Source: Mimachlamys varia
Taxonomy: Eukaryota > Mollusca > Bivalvia > Pectinida > Pectinidae
Assembly: GCA_947623455.1 (NCBI GenBank)
Contig: OX392528.1
Coordinates: 57,694,322 to 57,758,321, forward strand
DNA: 64,000 bases
Direction: 5' to 3'
Shown here: in pieces, positions 52,639 to 64,000 of the stretch
How the letters are laid out: every line of letters starts with the position of its first letter
How positions within the stretch are numbered: position 1 is the stretch's first letter
The notes under the pieces: generated by a model
The model's database searches: none
The model's input: the letters and a program-made list of their open reading frames with translations, nothing else
What the model was told of the DNA's origin: nothing
Position numbers and translations under genes: made by a program

Positions 52639-54429
52639 ATGGCTGACAACAAAGACAATTACCTAACAGATGATGAAGTAAGTGCTTTAAAAGTGCCTGG
52701 TTTGAAACAATATCTTAGAAAACATGGACAGTTCGTTAGTGGAAATAAGTCGAACCTGATTGAAAGGGCTAAAGGAATAAGGAAACTTAACCTAAGTGAT
52801 GTTACTAACGTGCAGTGTGAAGACGATACCGGTCATAATCAACGGTACAGAGAAAAACACCTCTAGGTGAAGTTATACCTGAACCTTCATCCATTAAAAA
52901 CTGGTCGAGTGATGTGACATTAATACCAAACTTTTCAAGCAGTCAAACATATAACTATCTTGCTCTTGAAATGAAAGCGACGAGGCAATATCGCTCGAAG
53001 GTTTATTTTGAAGGCCGACACGTTCATTCCGTCGAATTTAATCGTATTAACGGTGAATGTAGTCATTGTCTGGTGAGATGTAAAGTCATCCCGTCGCTGC
53101 CAACTTCAAACAAAAAAGAAAATCCCGACCACACTGTATGGATTTGTTTATCTAAAGTGTCGAGCAAAATCCATTCGGCAAACTGTGATTGTACTGCTTG
53201 GTAAGTACTGGTTTTATAACAGAGAAACACATTGTTTTGAAAACACATCATTTAGTAATGAACCTCAAAAGATGATCAAATATTTCTTTTATTAAGTTTA
53301 TCTGCACTGTACATGTGTATAATGATATAATCAAATATAGAAATAAATAACATTTGCGATGCTGCTTCATGATGATATATACATGCTTTAATTAATCTAT
53401 AATGGCCATGCATCTGGCTAATAGTTAGTGCTGTCAAAAATTACATTTAATCGCTGAAACTGACATACATGATCATTAGATTATAATATAAGATGGCTCA
53501 ATTAACACTACATTGAATTTTAAATCTATTAACATCTGCTGTTGTCTTTTGATTTATGTACTGTTGTTTATATGGGATTTTTGTTTTCCTTACTTCAGTA
53601 ACGGCGAGGCCTGCAACCATATCTCAGCATTGTTGTACACTTTGGAAGACATCACAACAAGGAAAGCAGATGGAACCTTGCCGTCCACTTCGAAAAAGTG
53701 TAATTTGATAATCCTCGGAAAAGTAAGTTGAGTCCAAAAAAAGTGCAATACTTAAATTTCAACAAATTAAAAATCAGTGAAGGCCAAGAGACACTTCTGT
53801 TCATAGTTCAGCCACAAGTTCATTTAAACAGACAATAGATGTTGAACGTATGAGAAAAAAACGGTTTCTGCAAATTCAGATGCTGCCTGGTTGACATTTT
53901 TTGAAAACGAAAGTGATCAAAAGGAGGAAGAAATTGTTCAAACTCTGTGTCATGTTGACTACATGTATTGTTACAGAATCAGTTTAGAAAGCACAATGGT
54001 GAAGGGAGATATGATTGACAAACTAAACAGTATGTGTGTTAGTGAGGAAAGTGCAATAGCAATTGAAGAAATAACACGAGGACAAGAAAAAAATTCAAAA
54101 TGGAAAAGACTTACATCTTCAAATTTTGGAAAGGTTTGCAAGTTAAAACCAGACACTAAACAAGACAATACTTTGAAGGATTTATTGGGTTAATTACCGT
54201 GATGATTTTACAAACAAACATTGGGCATGGGGAATAAAACACCAGCAGCACGACGTATGTATGCTAACGCGGTCAAATCGGAGAAAATTGATGTGAAAAC
54301 CTTGGATTGATTGTAAATCCCAAGTACCCACACCTTGGGGCAAGTCCGGATGGTCTTGTGCTCACTCCAGGAGATGAAGATGATAATGGCCTGCTAGAAA
54401 TCAAATGCCCTTCTTCAAACAAATGGAAA
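52639..54429 (+). pseudogene. SAP-SWIM-YqaJ nuclease gene of an ISL2EU-like transposon, 5' part
   Basis: Exon 1 (52639-53200) starts MADNKDNYLTDDEVSALKVP with a SAP-like motif (LKVPGLKQYLRKHGQFVSGN), then after a one-base loss near 52858 continues VIPEPSSIKNWSSDV...YFEGRHVHSVEFN to CDCTA and donor G|GTAAGT. Exon 2 (53599-53722) gives CNGEACNHISALLYTLED, completing a SWIM zinc finger (CxC...CxH), then donor A|GTAAGT. A later exon (about 53850-54429) has EEITRGQEKNSKWKRLTSSN, a YqaJ start, then GLIVNPKYPHLGASPDGLV and LLEIKCPSSNKWK, the active-site D and ExK of the PD-(D/E)XK fold, in shifted frames. The C-terminus lies at 58283-58586. Confidence 0.85.
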
Positions 54430-55629
54430 GGGCCTGTTTCCAGTAATGTTAATTCTCCATAGGAGCCTACCCCCGTATCATTTCTTATATAGCTCAACTA
54501 CAGTTTTTTCTTTTCCGAAGAATAATTTTACACCTTTCCGACACCCAGATTTCATAATTTCAGTGAAAATGTATTTTTATAAAGTTGTCATTTTGAGCAT
54601 TAAAGACGTCAGGTCGTAAATAAAATAAGGTTATCTCGAAATTGTAATTCGCAACATAGTATAAATTTCTTTTGATAAATATTTGTAAAACATCGTGTTT
54701 ATTCATAAAACATAAAAAGAAAAAAATTCTCGGATGAAAATGCTCTTGCAGTGACACAATTAGGGAAAAAAATACCATAAAATTGCAATTTTCTCCCGTT
54801 ATATAGTTTTGGATGCAAATTTCCATCACAAAATCGGATAGAGCTTAACTTGTTTCATATGTGTACCAAAAATCAGCTAATTCCATGTGGTGGAACGTTC
54901 TCATATCACCGCCTGAATGTGGTTGTAAATTGAAAGAAAAGGGGAAATGAGTAACAACCTTGTCTGAAACCCTATTATATAGCTTATTATATACAAAATT
55001 TTATATTGAATATCAGAGCGATTATTTTCATGACAGTTTTATGATATCAAACAACTAAATAAACAGTATCGATATAAAGATTTACACTGAGGACACCCTG
55101 ATACATGAATACTTTTCTATCTCAAGTTGTCCTCTTCTGAATTTTCTGATCGTGTGACCTTAAACATTTATCCGTATCTTCTTGTCTTTGTCTATACGTT
55201 TACGGAATCATTGACTCGACGCTAGCTATTCTTGTCTCACTTTCCTTGTTTTATTGTCCCATCTCCAAAGCGTTGTGGCTCTGTCAGGGTTGGGACCCTG
55301 ACTTGTTTCACTTTCTTTGTGCCTGCCGACCACGCCACATCGATTAGATAGATTATCCATATGAAATACTTCATTTTGTTCCAAGTAATCAATCAATTCG
55401 TTATTATCACACATTTTCGCATAATTGTTCCACACTACTAAGTATTAGCTGTTTACAGCAATCATCGGTGGCTTGCTATTTTGTTACTTTATCGACGCTT
55501 CATAAAACAATCGTTATTGTTTCAAGATTGAGGGTAAATGTGTTGGAGAAGGCTGTCAACTATACTTCAAGAAACGTAGTGGCAATAAGAACAGTAGTGC
55601 ACGCAATGTTAATAGGCCACAATATTAAT

Positions 55630-57503
55630 GGCTCCTAGATACGCTGGTGCAACAAGGATTGTTGTCAGCAAAGGAACAAGCACTCATTTGCAAGAAGTGC
55701 TACATGAAGTATCTTCGGAAAAAAAATCAGCCTGAACCTGAAACCGAGGAGAACCAGGAAATAGAGGAAGAAGACGACTCCCCGTCCCATATCCTGCCGT
55801 TGCTGACCCTTCATGATCTTTTGAATGGATCATCTTCACACAAAAAATGCTGTCTCTGTCTTGTTAACTTTGCAATAAATGGAACAGAATCAAAGACATC
55901 ACCTGATCTATTCACACAATCTGTGGTGCCCCACCTCATCCCGCGTCTGCTCCATTCACCTTATTGGTAACGACTTAGATCCGTCTACAGAGGTAGTCCT
56001 TGATGGTAGAGGTTCCTTGGAATCTCAGTTACCATCAAAATCGTCCGAAATCATTAATGACCTCTTAGAAGTGTCGCACGTCCTTTCACAGAACCAGTCT
56101 GCGTTTGCAATAAGCTTTTCTTCTCTTGATGACTTGGCATGCATGGCCTGGACAGGTTGGTCCAAAGATCAGTTCCTCGAAATCCACTATCACTGTTCCC
56201 CATATCTTTCATCTGGTATATATACCAAGACTACACACGATGCTCTACTACTGTTCTGGGTAAAACTGAAAACCGACATTTCCTGGAGTCAGTGTTCTTC
56301 TCCTTTTGGAATTTCCAAGTCAAGTGTGTCCAAAACTTTCCACTCCATAGTACAGGCATTAGACACATCGATAGACCCACAATTGCTAGGGCCGGATCAC
56401 TTGACAAGAGAACAGTTGCTCGGGCACAATACTGTCTTTTCAGAAGCATTTTTTGGAGATAAAGCCACTGCCATATTAGATGGCACCTAAATTTATATCC
56501 AGAAAAGCTTCAACCACAAGCTCCAGAGAATGTCCTAGCCAGAAGAAGAGGAACTATCTCAAATTCATGAGCATCGCCTTACTAGATGGCTACATTCTGG
56601 ACACAGTAGGACCATTCACTGGCAGCGAAAATGGTGCTACAATTACAAAAGATGTCATGGACAAGCTAGTTACTTGGCTACAACCAGATGACAATGTTGT
56701 CGTTGACCGAGGTTTTAGAGATGTCCTACAAGTTCTCGAAGCCTCTGGCCTCAATGCTAGCATGCCGTCATACCTGAAACACGGTCAAAGTCAACATTCT
56801 GACGTCCAAGCAAATCTTGACAGAACTATCACCAAATCGAGGTGGATTGTGGAATCCTATCATGGTCGTCTGAAACACTGGACGTTCTTCCGACAGCTTT
56901 ATCAATGTCATTGAGGCTTTGCTTCGAACCGTCACAGCCTGTTTGAATGGTTATAGAGAACCGATCTACCAGAGATCTACAGAGAGAGATGCCAAAGATA
57001 GGCTAATGGCTGAACGTATGAAGGACCGTTTGACAACACCGAATGGTTTAGCTCAGAGAGTCAAGACAGATCCGGATCTATCTAGACGGGCAAGGTCCGA
57101 TTTTGTCAAGATGGATGCATCTTCCGTACTGTTTCCCCGTCTCGATCTCGATTACTTGAGAACCATTACGTGTGGAACGTATCAGATATCTCTGGCTCCT
57201 GGTTACATCGCCGAACATTTAAGTGATGACGGAGACTATGAGGTGCGGCTTTACCAGCACTCCCCAGACCTTCTCCGATGTCAAATACATTCGCGATACA
57301 AAAGCCAAACGAAATATAATGTTTGGGTACGGTTCACCGTTTCACCTGATGATGAGGCCCCAATAAAAGACTACTACTGCCAGTGCCCGGTTGGAGAGAG
57401 AACGATGGGAATGTGTGCGCATATCTCCAGTATCTTGTACTACAATTGTACCTTGGGTATTACAGGGCGTTGGAAAACCCTCGACCATTACAACCACAGG
57501 TAA
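55630..57503 (+). pseudogene. DDE transposase with C-terminal SWIM zinc finger
   Basis: Pieces in order: LDTLVQQGLLSAKEQALICK with CKKCY; after a frameshift near 55960, VVLDGRGSLESQ; LACMAWTGWSKDQF and KTTHDALLLFWVKLK with a helix-turn-helix-like FGISKSSVSKTFHSIV; ATAILDGT (first D); a stop and frame changes at 56490-56545; LLDGYILDTVGPF, NVVVDRGFRD (second D), KSRWIVESYHGRLKHW (E). After a stop at 56912 the next frame gives TACLNGYREPI and a SWIM finger, CQCPVGERTMGMCAH (about 57379-57423). The layout is that of an IS5/ISL2EU-like transposase. At least four lesions. Confidence 0.82.
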
Positions 57504-58269
57504 AGAAATTCCGATAAAACTTGAAATAGTTTTCCATGCGGCAACATGTCAAAATGTCATATGTCATATGTCAAAAGTATGTTTGGGGCTCGATATGAAA
57601 GATCCCCGTTACCATGTGTCTCACCAAACTTATAAATATAGGTATTATACAATCGCCCGTAGCTATGAACACTCTCGTAAATGCAAAAACCAACCAAAAT
57701 CATAAGGAACAGGTTTTGTGTGTTGTTCTGTCTATTTGTCAGCCAATGTCTTCAACCACGGGGACTTGTGAAGTAGCCATCTTGGATTTCTTTCAACCCA
57801 AGATTTGAAAATGTTCCACCATTTACATTTTGATGATTTTTCCTCCCATCAATAGCATATTACGTACTGTTTGATAGGATAAAAATTGGTTTGCATCCAA
57901 CGCCCATAAAAGGGTGTATTCTCTAAAAAACACAGTTTTTGTGTCTAAAATGTTATCATCGAAAATGGCATTTTTGAGATTGTTTCTTCCATAAAACAGC
58001 CAAATGGCACAATAGAAACATGATTTTTTGTCACAATCATGCCATGAATGTATTCTTTACGGTGACTATCATTTGATTAGATTTTCATCAATATTTTACA
58101 TAACATGCACATTTTATCAACACTTAGACAGCTTCTGAAAGGTACAACTTTGAGGAGCCATAAAAAACAAACCAAGTGACCTAAATCTTTATACTTTATA
58201 GATTTGTGACCACAACGGCATGGGCAATGCACCACCAACAGGAAATTTGAATCAGAGAAGGGGCCATTT
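57504..58269. other. 3' non-coding part of the inserted transposon
   Basis: No recognisable domain. Small frames at 57391-57808 are continuations or shadows. Confidence 0.5.
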
Positions 58270-58282
58270 TGGAAACAGGCCC

Positions 58283-58586
58283 TTTAATCATCCACGTGAA
58301 TGTGCAAAAGACAAGGATTTTTTTCTGTTGTATTGACGAGAATAATGATATTCACCTGAAAACTTCCCATCATTATTATCAGGTGCAGGGTCAAATGATG
58401 ATTGCTGAAAAAGAATGGTGTGCTTTTGTCGTGTGGACATTAAAAGGATGGACTGTGGAAACTATTTTTCATGACCAGAAATTCTGTGATTCCATGTTGT
58501 TAAAATTGAATTCGTTTTACTTAAGGAACATTCTTCCTGAAATGTTTAGCGAAAGGATCAAAAGAGGTCTGCCACCTAATACATAG
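58283..58586 (+). pseudogene. YqaJ nuclease gene, C-terminal part
   Basis: Reads LIIHVNVQKTRIFFCCIDEN, LKTSHHYYQVQGQMMIAEKE, WCAFVVWTLKGWTVETI and ends FYLRNILPEMFSERI. The YYQVQGQM...WCxFVVWT block is the typical end of the YqaJ fold. It continues the gene broken at 54429. Its frame is open to the stop at 58586. Confidence 0.88.
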
Positions 58587-59867
58587 ATTTAATTTAACGC
58601 TACATACCAGACAGTCTAATTGATGAGTGATCATGAGCTGATAAGCTTAAAATTAGGTTATATGATGAACTGAATTGTATCTACACTGTACGTATACGTA
58701 CTACGTAAATGAAAAAAGAACAATTGATCATGGTATATCCAAATATCAACATTTATTTTTGAATTAATACGACAAAATCACAATACAGCTCCATAACGTT
58801 GAAAATTAATTGTGTACCTGATAGTGTTTTGTAATATTGATTATTGATCAATTTCATAACATATTGATGAAATGAAAGTATTAACAATGAAGTATCATGG
58901 ATTGTTTTAGTTATTTGTTTGTTAAAGTGATCAATCAGTAACCAATAAGTCAGAAGTTGATGAGCTTGGAAGAAAACCTTTTCATCATCAATTGTAAGTT
59001 CTCAATTGGTTTGTGAAATATCAATTTTTATATTCAACTACAATTCACCACAAGTATATGGGAAAAAGCTTGAAATATGATCAAGTGCTCATTCCAAAAA
59101 AAATTTAAAGTATGTACCGTATTATGAATAATTACTGACCTCCAAGTGTATGCAACAACTGAAAACAGATAATTTATAACAATAACTGTAAAATATTCAA
59201 CTACAATTTTGTATGTTAAAATTTTCTTGACTTTATCGAAAGTCGAGGGATTTTAGTTAAAGTTGCATATTTCAAACAGGATAATGTTACAATGTAGCAC
59301 TGTAGTGGTATTCTCGCAACAAAACTTAGTAAAAATTTAACAGCAACACAGTACGTGTATACATATATATCACACATACATAAATTTAGATATAGTAAGT
59401 ATATCACACATGCATACATATATAATTATATATATGTCTATGATGTATTGATAATCTTTTGGTTAGGTTTATTTTGTTTAACCTTTTAACAACTTTAACC
59501 AAGGTCATTAAAGGATGTGCCCGGTTTTGGTGGTAGAGGAAAGCATATGGGTATTCTGAGAAAAACCAGTGCCACAGGCCAGGCCTTAAAATTGTGGCCT
59601 AGCTAGTCAGTGGTAGAATGTCAAGACTTCTTATTATCATTAGGTCGTATGATCATAACTGTATAGATTTCTTGGCTGACTTATAATTATATAAACTGTC
59701 TAAAACAATTTAACCTTTAACTAATATTCCCTAAAAAACTTAAAAATTCACATGTTAATATGGTAAATATTATTAGTTCATTTGATTAATATAATATTTG
59801 TAAACCTTTGTCAGTTCGGCTTTCATAACATGTGCTAAAACATGTTTTTGTACATTTTTGTGACAAT
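58587..59867. other. Spacer between two convergent transposon genes
   Basis: AT-rich, with TATATA-rich stretches near 59355-59435. No gene. Confidence 0.5.
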
Positions 59868-61101
59868 TTACTTTCGTATAAGAGGTGCCTGAAAATTTGT
59901 CAGTTTTACACATACTTTCCAAATAGCCGATGCCTGTTGAGCCATAGTAATTGGTACATTAGCCTGTAAAATTCTATAATTCTTTATCCTTTCCAACTGT
60001 CTTTCCACATGTATTCTCAGGTTAGCAATGTTCCTCGTTACTTTTACCTCGCGTCTTGAGAGTTGTTTGCGACTCCTTTTAAATGGCGGTATAATTAATT
60101 CCACCCCTTTTGGTGTGGTTAAGTCACATATTAAAAATCCTTTATCAGCCATGATGACATCGCCTGGTTCACACAAGTCAACCAACCCACTTAATTTAGT
60201 TATTTGTTTGTCACTGATACCACCATCATATAAATCTGAAACAAAAGTACAAGCACCAGCAAGCTTATTCCTATTAAAGATTTATATGTCATATGGGATT
60301 TGTAATCACTGTATAACATGGATTTCAAGGATAAAGGTTTTGGAGTTTCTGTCCTAATTTCAGTACAGTCTATAATAACACGACACTTTGGATATTTCAC
60401 TTTGAAGCATTCTCGCATTGTGTTGTCAATTATATTCCAGGATGGCCACTGGACGAACACAGATAATTGTACATTTAAATATTCAATCCACCTATTGAAG
60501 ACACGACAACATGTTGATGGTGACACTTTAAATCTATATGTTAAATCTTCTAGTAACAAACCAAGACGTAGTCTCATAAGCACCATGAGGAATTCATCTA
60601 TTAGTCTGAGGGCATATGGACATCCACTGGTCTGTTTAAACTGTTCATCGTGTTCAAACTCGTCAAACAATGCATTAAAAGTAGTTGCATGTGGAATACC
60701 TGTGTAAAACATAATATCATCATCAGAATTTTCAAGATCTTCATAAGTTAGTAAGGGGAGATCAACTTGTGTACCTACACTACAGAAAGATTTAGTTTCA
60801 GTTTGAGTAATAGTATCACACATTTTAATATCTTTTCTATCTCCTGTTTGTGTTGAGGAACAAATGGCATCTGGTGATGTCATTGTGGATTGATTACGTA
60901 TTGTCGAAACATCATGAATTTCCACTAGACCACAGTAATCATGCAAACGCAAAGAATTATCCAATCTGCTTGAAGAGCTGTTTAATATGACATCTTCAGT
61001 GATTTCACCTTCAGGTTCATTGGACTCGACCAGCAACTGTTCTTCAACGTTCTGTTCTGTTCTCCATCAAAGTTTTCATCCTGAATATTTGTATCAAGGT
61101 G
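59868..61101 (-). pseudogene. ISL2EU-like DDE transposase, last exon, frameshifted
   Basis: Exon begins after acceptor TTTTTACAG|C (61102/61101). Domains: acidic N-terminal spacer, helix-turn-helix-like LRLGLLLEDLTYRFKVSPST, WIEYLNVQLSVFVQWPS, first catalytic D in CRVIIDCTEI. A one-base deletion near 60265 shifts GIS-LL into AGACTFVSDLYDGGISDK (second D). The rest (60185-59868) has ADKGFLI, RIHVERQLERIKNYRI (E) and KLTNFQAPL. A 5-base slip in the GAACA repeats near 61050 breaks the N-terminal frame too. A THAP exon expected upstream was not found. Convergent with the YqaJ gene, as in ISL2EU elements. Confidence 0.85.
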
Positions 61102-61438
61102 CTGTAAAAATATGAAATAATCTTTTAAAGATTTTTTTTACCATAACAATTATTACCACTTGAGATCTGTCTTATCATTTGATTAATGTTTAAATACTTG
61201 CATTCCTAAAATTTTTGAGGGTGTGATTTACACATGAATATTCTCCTCATAGCCTCATGACACGCTAATGTTCATAATACACAAAATATTATTGCATTGT
61301 CCGTTTTAGATTATGTGATAATATATATATATATAACAGTACAATGCACATTCATTTATATTATTTTATTAAGGCATTTAGAAAGTAGACCTGTTGGTAG
61401 GATACTATCAAGACAATAATATCAAATATTGCACCAAC
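61102..61438. other. AT-rich, possible transposon intron
   Basis: Nothing recognised apart from (TA)n at about 61321-61333. Confidence 0.45.
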
Positions 61439-61468
61439 CAGGGACGTAAATTAAAATGTATGTCCCTG
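61439..61468. repeat. 30-bp palindrome of the micro-element family, no duplication seen
   Basis: Starts CAGGGACGTA and ends TATGTCCCTG. Flanks do not match each other. Confidence 0.5.
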
Positions 61469-62471
61469 ATATAACTTATCCCAAGTTTAAGTAATCAGTA
61501 TGCAGTTAAATTTATACTCGGAAAATAATAGAATCAAAAGAATTTTACCAATAAAATAGCCTGTATGTTCGAGTTCAGTGTTAATTCACAGTAATTGATA
61601 CATTTATGAACATGATTTTGAATATTTTTTTGTTATATGATGTAGAATATTTGTAAAAAAAAACTATTTTGAAAAAAAAAACAAACAAAAAAGTTGTTCG
61701 CCTCCTATATATCTATATCCTTAAAGGATTTTGGCCACGATTTTTCATAATTTCATATTTTGATCTCATTTAATGCAACAATACGTCCCTCGGGGTTGGG
61801 AAAATAGACAGGCTAAGTATAGGTATACGTAACGAACAGCCTAGTGAATATGCATATTTTGACCGGGATTCTAGGTCACGTGATGTGTGAAGTCATTGAG
61901 GCACAACGTATCCGATACCTGTACACGCCATTACATATTTATCTGTGAGTATAAGCGTTGACTTTTATCTTATTTCTTGGTGCAAGTAATGGCAGCAACC
62001 AATACATGTTATGTGGTTAACATTATCAATCGTCATTAATGATCTTGTCAAAAAATAAAACTTATCTATTTCCGATTTTTACATAAACTGCATTCAATTC
62101 GAATCTAGTCCATGACGTCTCAGCAACTCCAAGCTTAGAGACAGTGATACAATTGACACAATCTGATTTTACGGCTATGTAAATTACCTGTAGCCTTACC
62201 TGTCATACACATACTAGCCAAAGGGCATTTGTGGTACCTGCCTGTGAGTTGTGGCAGGTGTACTAATTACCCTGTAATTACCAAGATATGTGAATGTTAT
62301 GGCCAGTGAATTCGAAGGGTATTCATGATGATATAATTATCGATCCTCTAAATAGCAATATACACCGCCACAATTATTTTTATCCCTAGCCGTCCCCAGT
62401 GTTGGAAGAAAAACTATTTTTTAAAAAGGATTAAAGAAGTTTTCAACAGAGTCAAACTATATTTTATCAGT
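61469..62471. other. No gene recognised
   Basis: Contains a GC-richer island around 61790-61930 with TCACGTGA. No domain found. Confidence 0.45.
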
Positions 62472-62517
62472 ATTTAACCAGAGACGTATATGTATACATA
62501 TACGCCCCTGATTTAAC
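62472..62517. mobile_element. 32-bp palindromic micro-element with 7-bp duplication
   Basis: Positions 62479-62510 run from CAGAGACGTATATGTA to TACATATACGCCCCTG, an almost full palindrome (16-bp arms, two mismatches). The direct repeat ATTTAAC flanks it (62472-62478, 62511-62517). Confidence 0.78.
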
Positions 62518-62667
62518 ATTAGGCTAGTGACCTTGGCAAAACCTGACACTGTAAACATATATACGATGTTCTGAAACTTCAAAATTTTAAGTTTTATTAT
62601 TTTTGTATAAATAGTGATGCTGATATTATGACATTTTTAAAAGTTATTTATTGGTTATTGGATTTAT

Positions 62668-62689
62668 CAGGAACGTATATGTGTCCCTG
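62668..62689. repeat. 22-bp palindrome of the micro-element family, degraded
   Basis: Starts CAGGAACGTAT and ends ATGTGTCCCTG. Adjacent flanks do not match. Confidence 0.45.
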
Positions 62690-64000
62690 ATATATTTATG
62701 ATATATATCAAGGGCGGATCCAAGAATTGTAGATGCGTTAATGTGACACACTCTACTTTCAGATATAAACCAAAATATTTGTATTCCTAGTTGAAATGAA
62801 TATCACCAACTAGAGTGAGTCTAACCAAATTCATTTATTTATAGCGTTCGTATATCTAGAATCCTGTTTCTGTTCTAGTACATTTCCAAGAATATGACAC
62901 AGTATTTTTCTGCGCTAGGATTTAGAGTTATTATTTCTTACTGCAACCACTTCAACCCAAAACTGGGTGACTAAGAGATTTTGTAAAAATGTATGCAGTA
63001 ATCGTAGGAGAACGATTTTCAAAATATGTTTCAATAATCATTAGCGTATGTTATTTGTTTTAATCATGACCACAGACTTTATCCTTGGAAAATATTTAAT
63101 TATTCCACACAAATAGACTGGTGTGTTACTGAATTAAGTGAAATAAAAAAAGTCGGGAAGAGCCTTTTATTTTTGCAAACCGATCTCAGTCCAAGTTTTA
63201 AACAATATTTCAATTTAACACAAATGATTCAGACTCATGTTTTCACATCTGTTTGTGACAGTGTCTGCTTTATTGATATCAGGCAGAAATTGTTTGTTTA
63301 CGTGCACAGTTCAAAAATTTGAATGATTTTTTTTTGCATTCCATATGTACGTACTGTACTACTACTATATACTTGTACAGTATATGTTATAGAGTGGTTC
63401 GGGGTTTGCCGGACACTTACCATAAACCCGCCGTGGCTTTATTTACTTCATCTCCACAAATCATAGTCATAAAATATTATACTTCTGATGTATTAACGAA
63501 AAATTTTGATTGTACAGTGTAAACAGTTTGTATTAGCAAATCTCATGATTTCAAAATCAACAAGATCAAACACGGAGTATATTACCGAACACTATATATG
63601 CAATCAAGGGAGATTTGAAGTTTGCGAATTTTACATGTTGTGGGTATAACTTGGAACACATATTCATGATTCAGCACTGTATGCTGTTTTAAGTCAATTC
63701 CAGCTTAATAAAGTGTCTATACAAATAAACATTTGAAAAAAACCCTGCTATTTCAAGAAAATGGCTCCGTCCGTAATATCAGGGACGTATATGTGAGAGG
63801 GATAGGTCACTGTCTCTATCCGCTTGTAAATATCTAGCGAGATGAATTCACAGTTACCCCCCCCCCCCCCCCCTGATTGCTAGCGCCCCCTAGCGTTTAC
63901 CGCATGGCTTCCACGCCGCTTCGATGATCGAAGAAATTGCCGTGAAAACAGACCACTTGATGTAAGTATTGCACCATCATTACGGTTCACTGTTGATACA
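62690..64000. other. No gene recognised
   Basis: C17 homopolymer at 63857-63873. A single micro-element arm CAGGGACGTATATGTG at 63780-63795. Otherwise AT-rich. Confidence 0.45.

Larger units (their letters stand above)
54430..58282 (+). mobile_element. DNA transposon inserted in the YqaJ gene
   Basis: 3.85 kb with inverted ends GGGCCTGTTTCCA (54430-54442) and its complement TGGAAACAGGCCC (58270-58282). Removing it brings LLEIKCPSSNKWK next to LIIHVNVQKTRIFF, the normal YqaJ continuation. Carries a DDE-SWIM gene. The short target duplication could not be fixed, because AAA/TTT next to the ends is also complementary. Confidence 0.85.

Noticed and set aside
63780..63840. Fifth micro-palindrome with duplication
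   Set aside because: Only one arm is present; GTAATAT and GTAAATAT nearby are not an exact repeat and no opposite arm adjoins them.

Overview
The window looks like nuclear DNA of a bivalve mollusc. It is AT-rich, its genes have introns, and it is crowded with repeats. Two things point to a bivalve. First, a complete invertebrate-type calmodulin gene can be assembled from five exons. Second, many copies of tandem-core repeats carry the ends AACAAGAGGCCC.../...CCAGGTGAGCTAAAAA and ACGG-rich tails, which resemble the bivalve 'pearl' and Helitron-like repeats. The species call is inference; I ran no search.

Layout. 1-8 kb: repeat fragments, two families present as inverted pairs, an LTR-like block and two very small palindromic insertions. 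8.8-38.8 kb: calmodulin on the minus strand (ATG at 38764-38762, stop at 8818-8816). It has 450 coding bases in a 30-kb gene, and its four introns are filled with transposons. Intron 4 holds a Penelope-like GIY-YIG fragment between inverted repeats and a pearl-like element with a nested hAT-like insertion. Intron 3 holds a MITE, a long tandem-core array and a piggyBac deletion derivative. Intron 2 holds more tandem-core repeats, a second type of piggyBac and a TIR element with a 5-bp target duplication. Intron 1 holds two more piggyBac derivatives, each hit independently by the same 6-bp-duplication element, one of which was then hit by a MITE. 39.7-40.7 kb: a 994-bp foldback element with 441-bp arms and a perfect 8-bp target duplication, upstream of calmodulin. 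42.4-47.3 kb: a minisatellite of a 36-bp unit (about 125 copies) that creates a spurious 1400-codon open frame. 48.9-50.5 kb: a tandem-core array in reverse orientation. 52.6-61.1 kb: a decayed ISL2EU-like DNA transposon with two convergent genes, SAP-SWIM-YqaJ nuclease on plus and DDE transposase on minus. Its nuclease gene is split by a second transposon encoding a DDE transposase with a SWIM zinc finger. 61-64 kb: AT-rich DNA with more small palindromes.

Calmodulin is the only gene that appears intact. Every transposon gene carries a stop, frameshift or truncation.

The most unusual signal is a family of 22-35 bp palindromes with arms like CAGAGACGTAT. At least four of them are flanked by perfect 7- or 8-bp direct repeats. 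They look like mobile elements reduced to two terminal repeats joined head to head.
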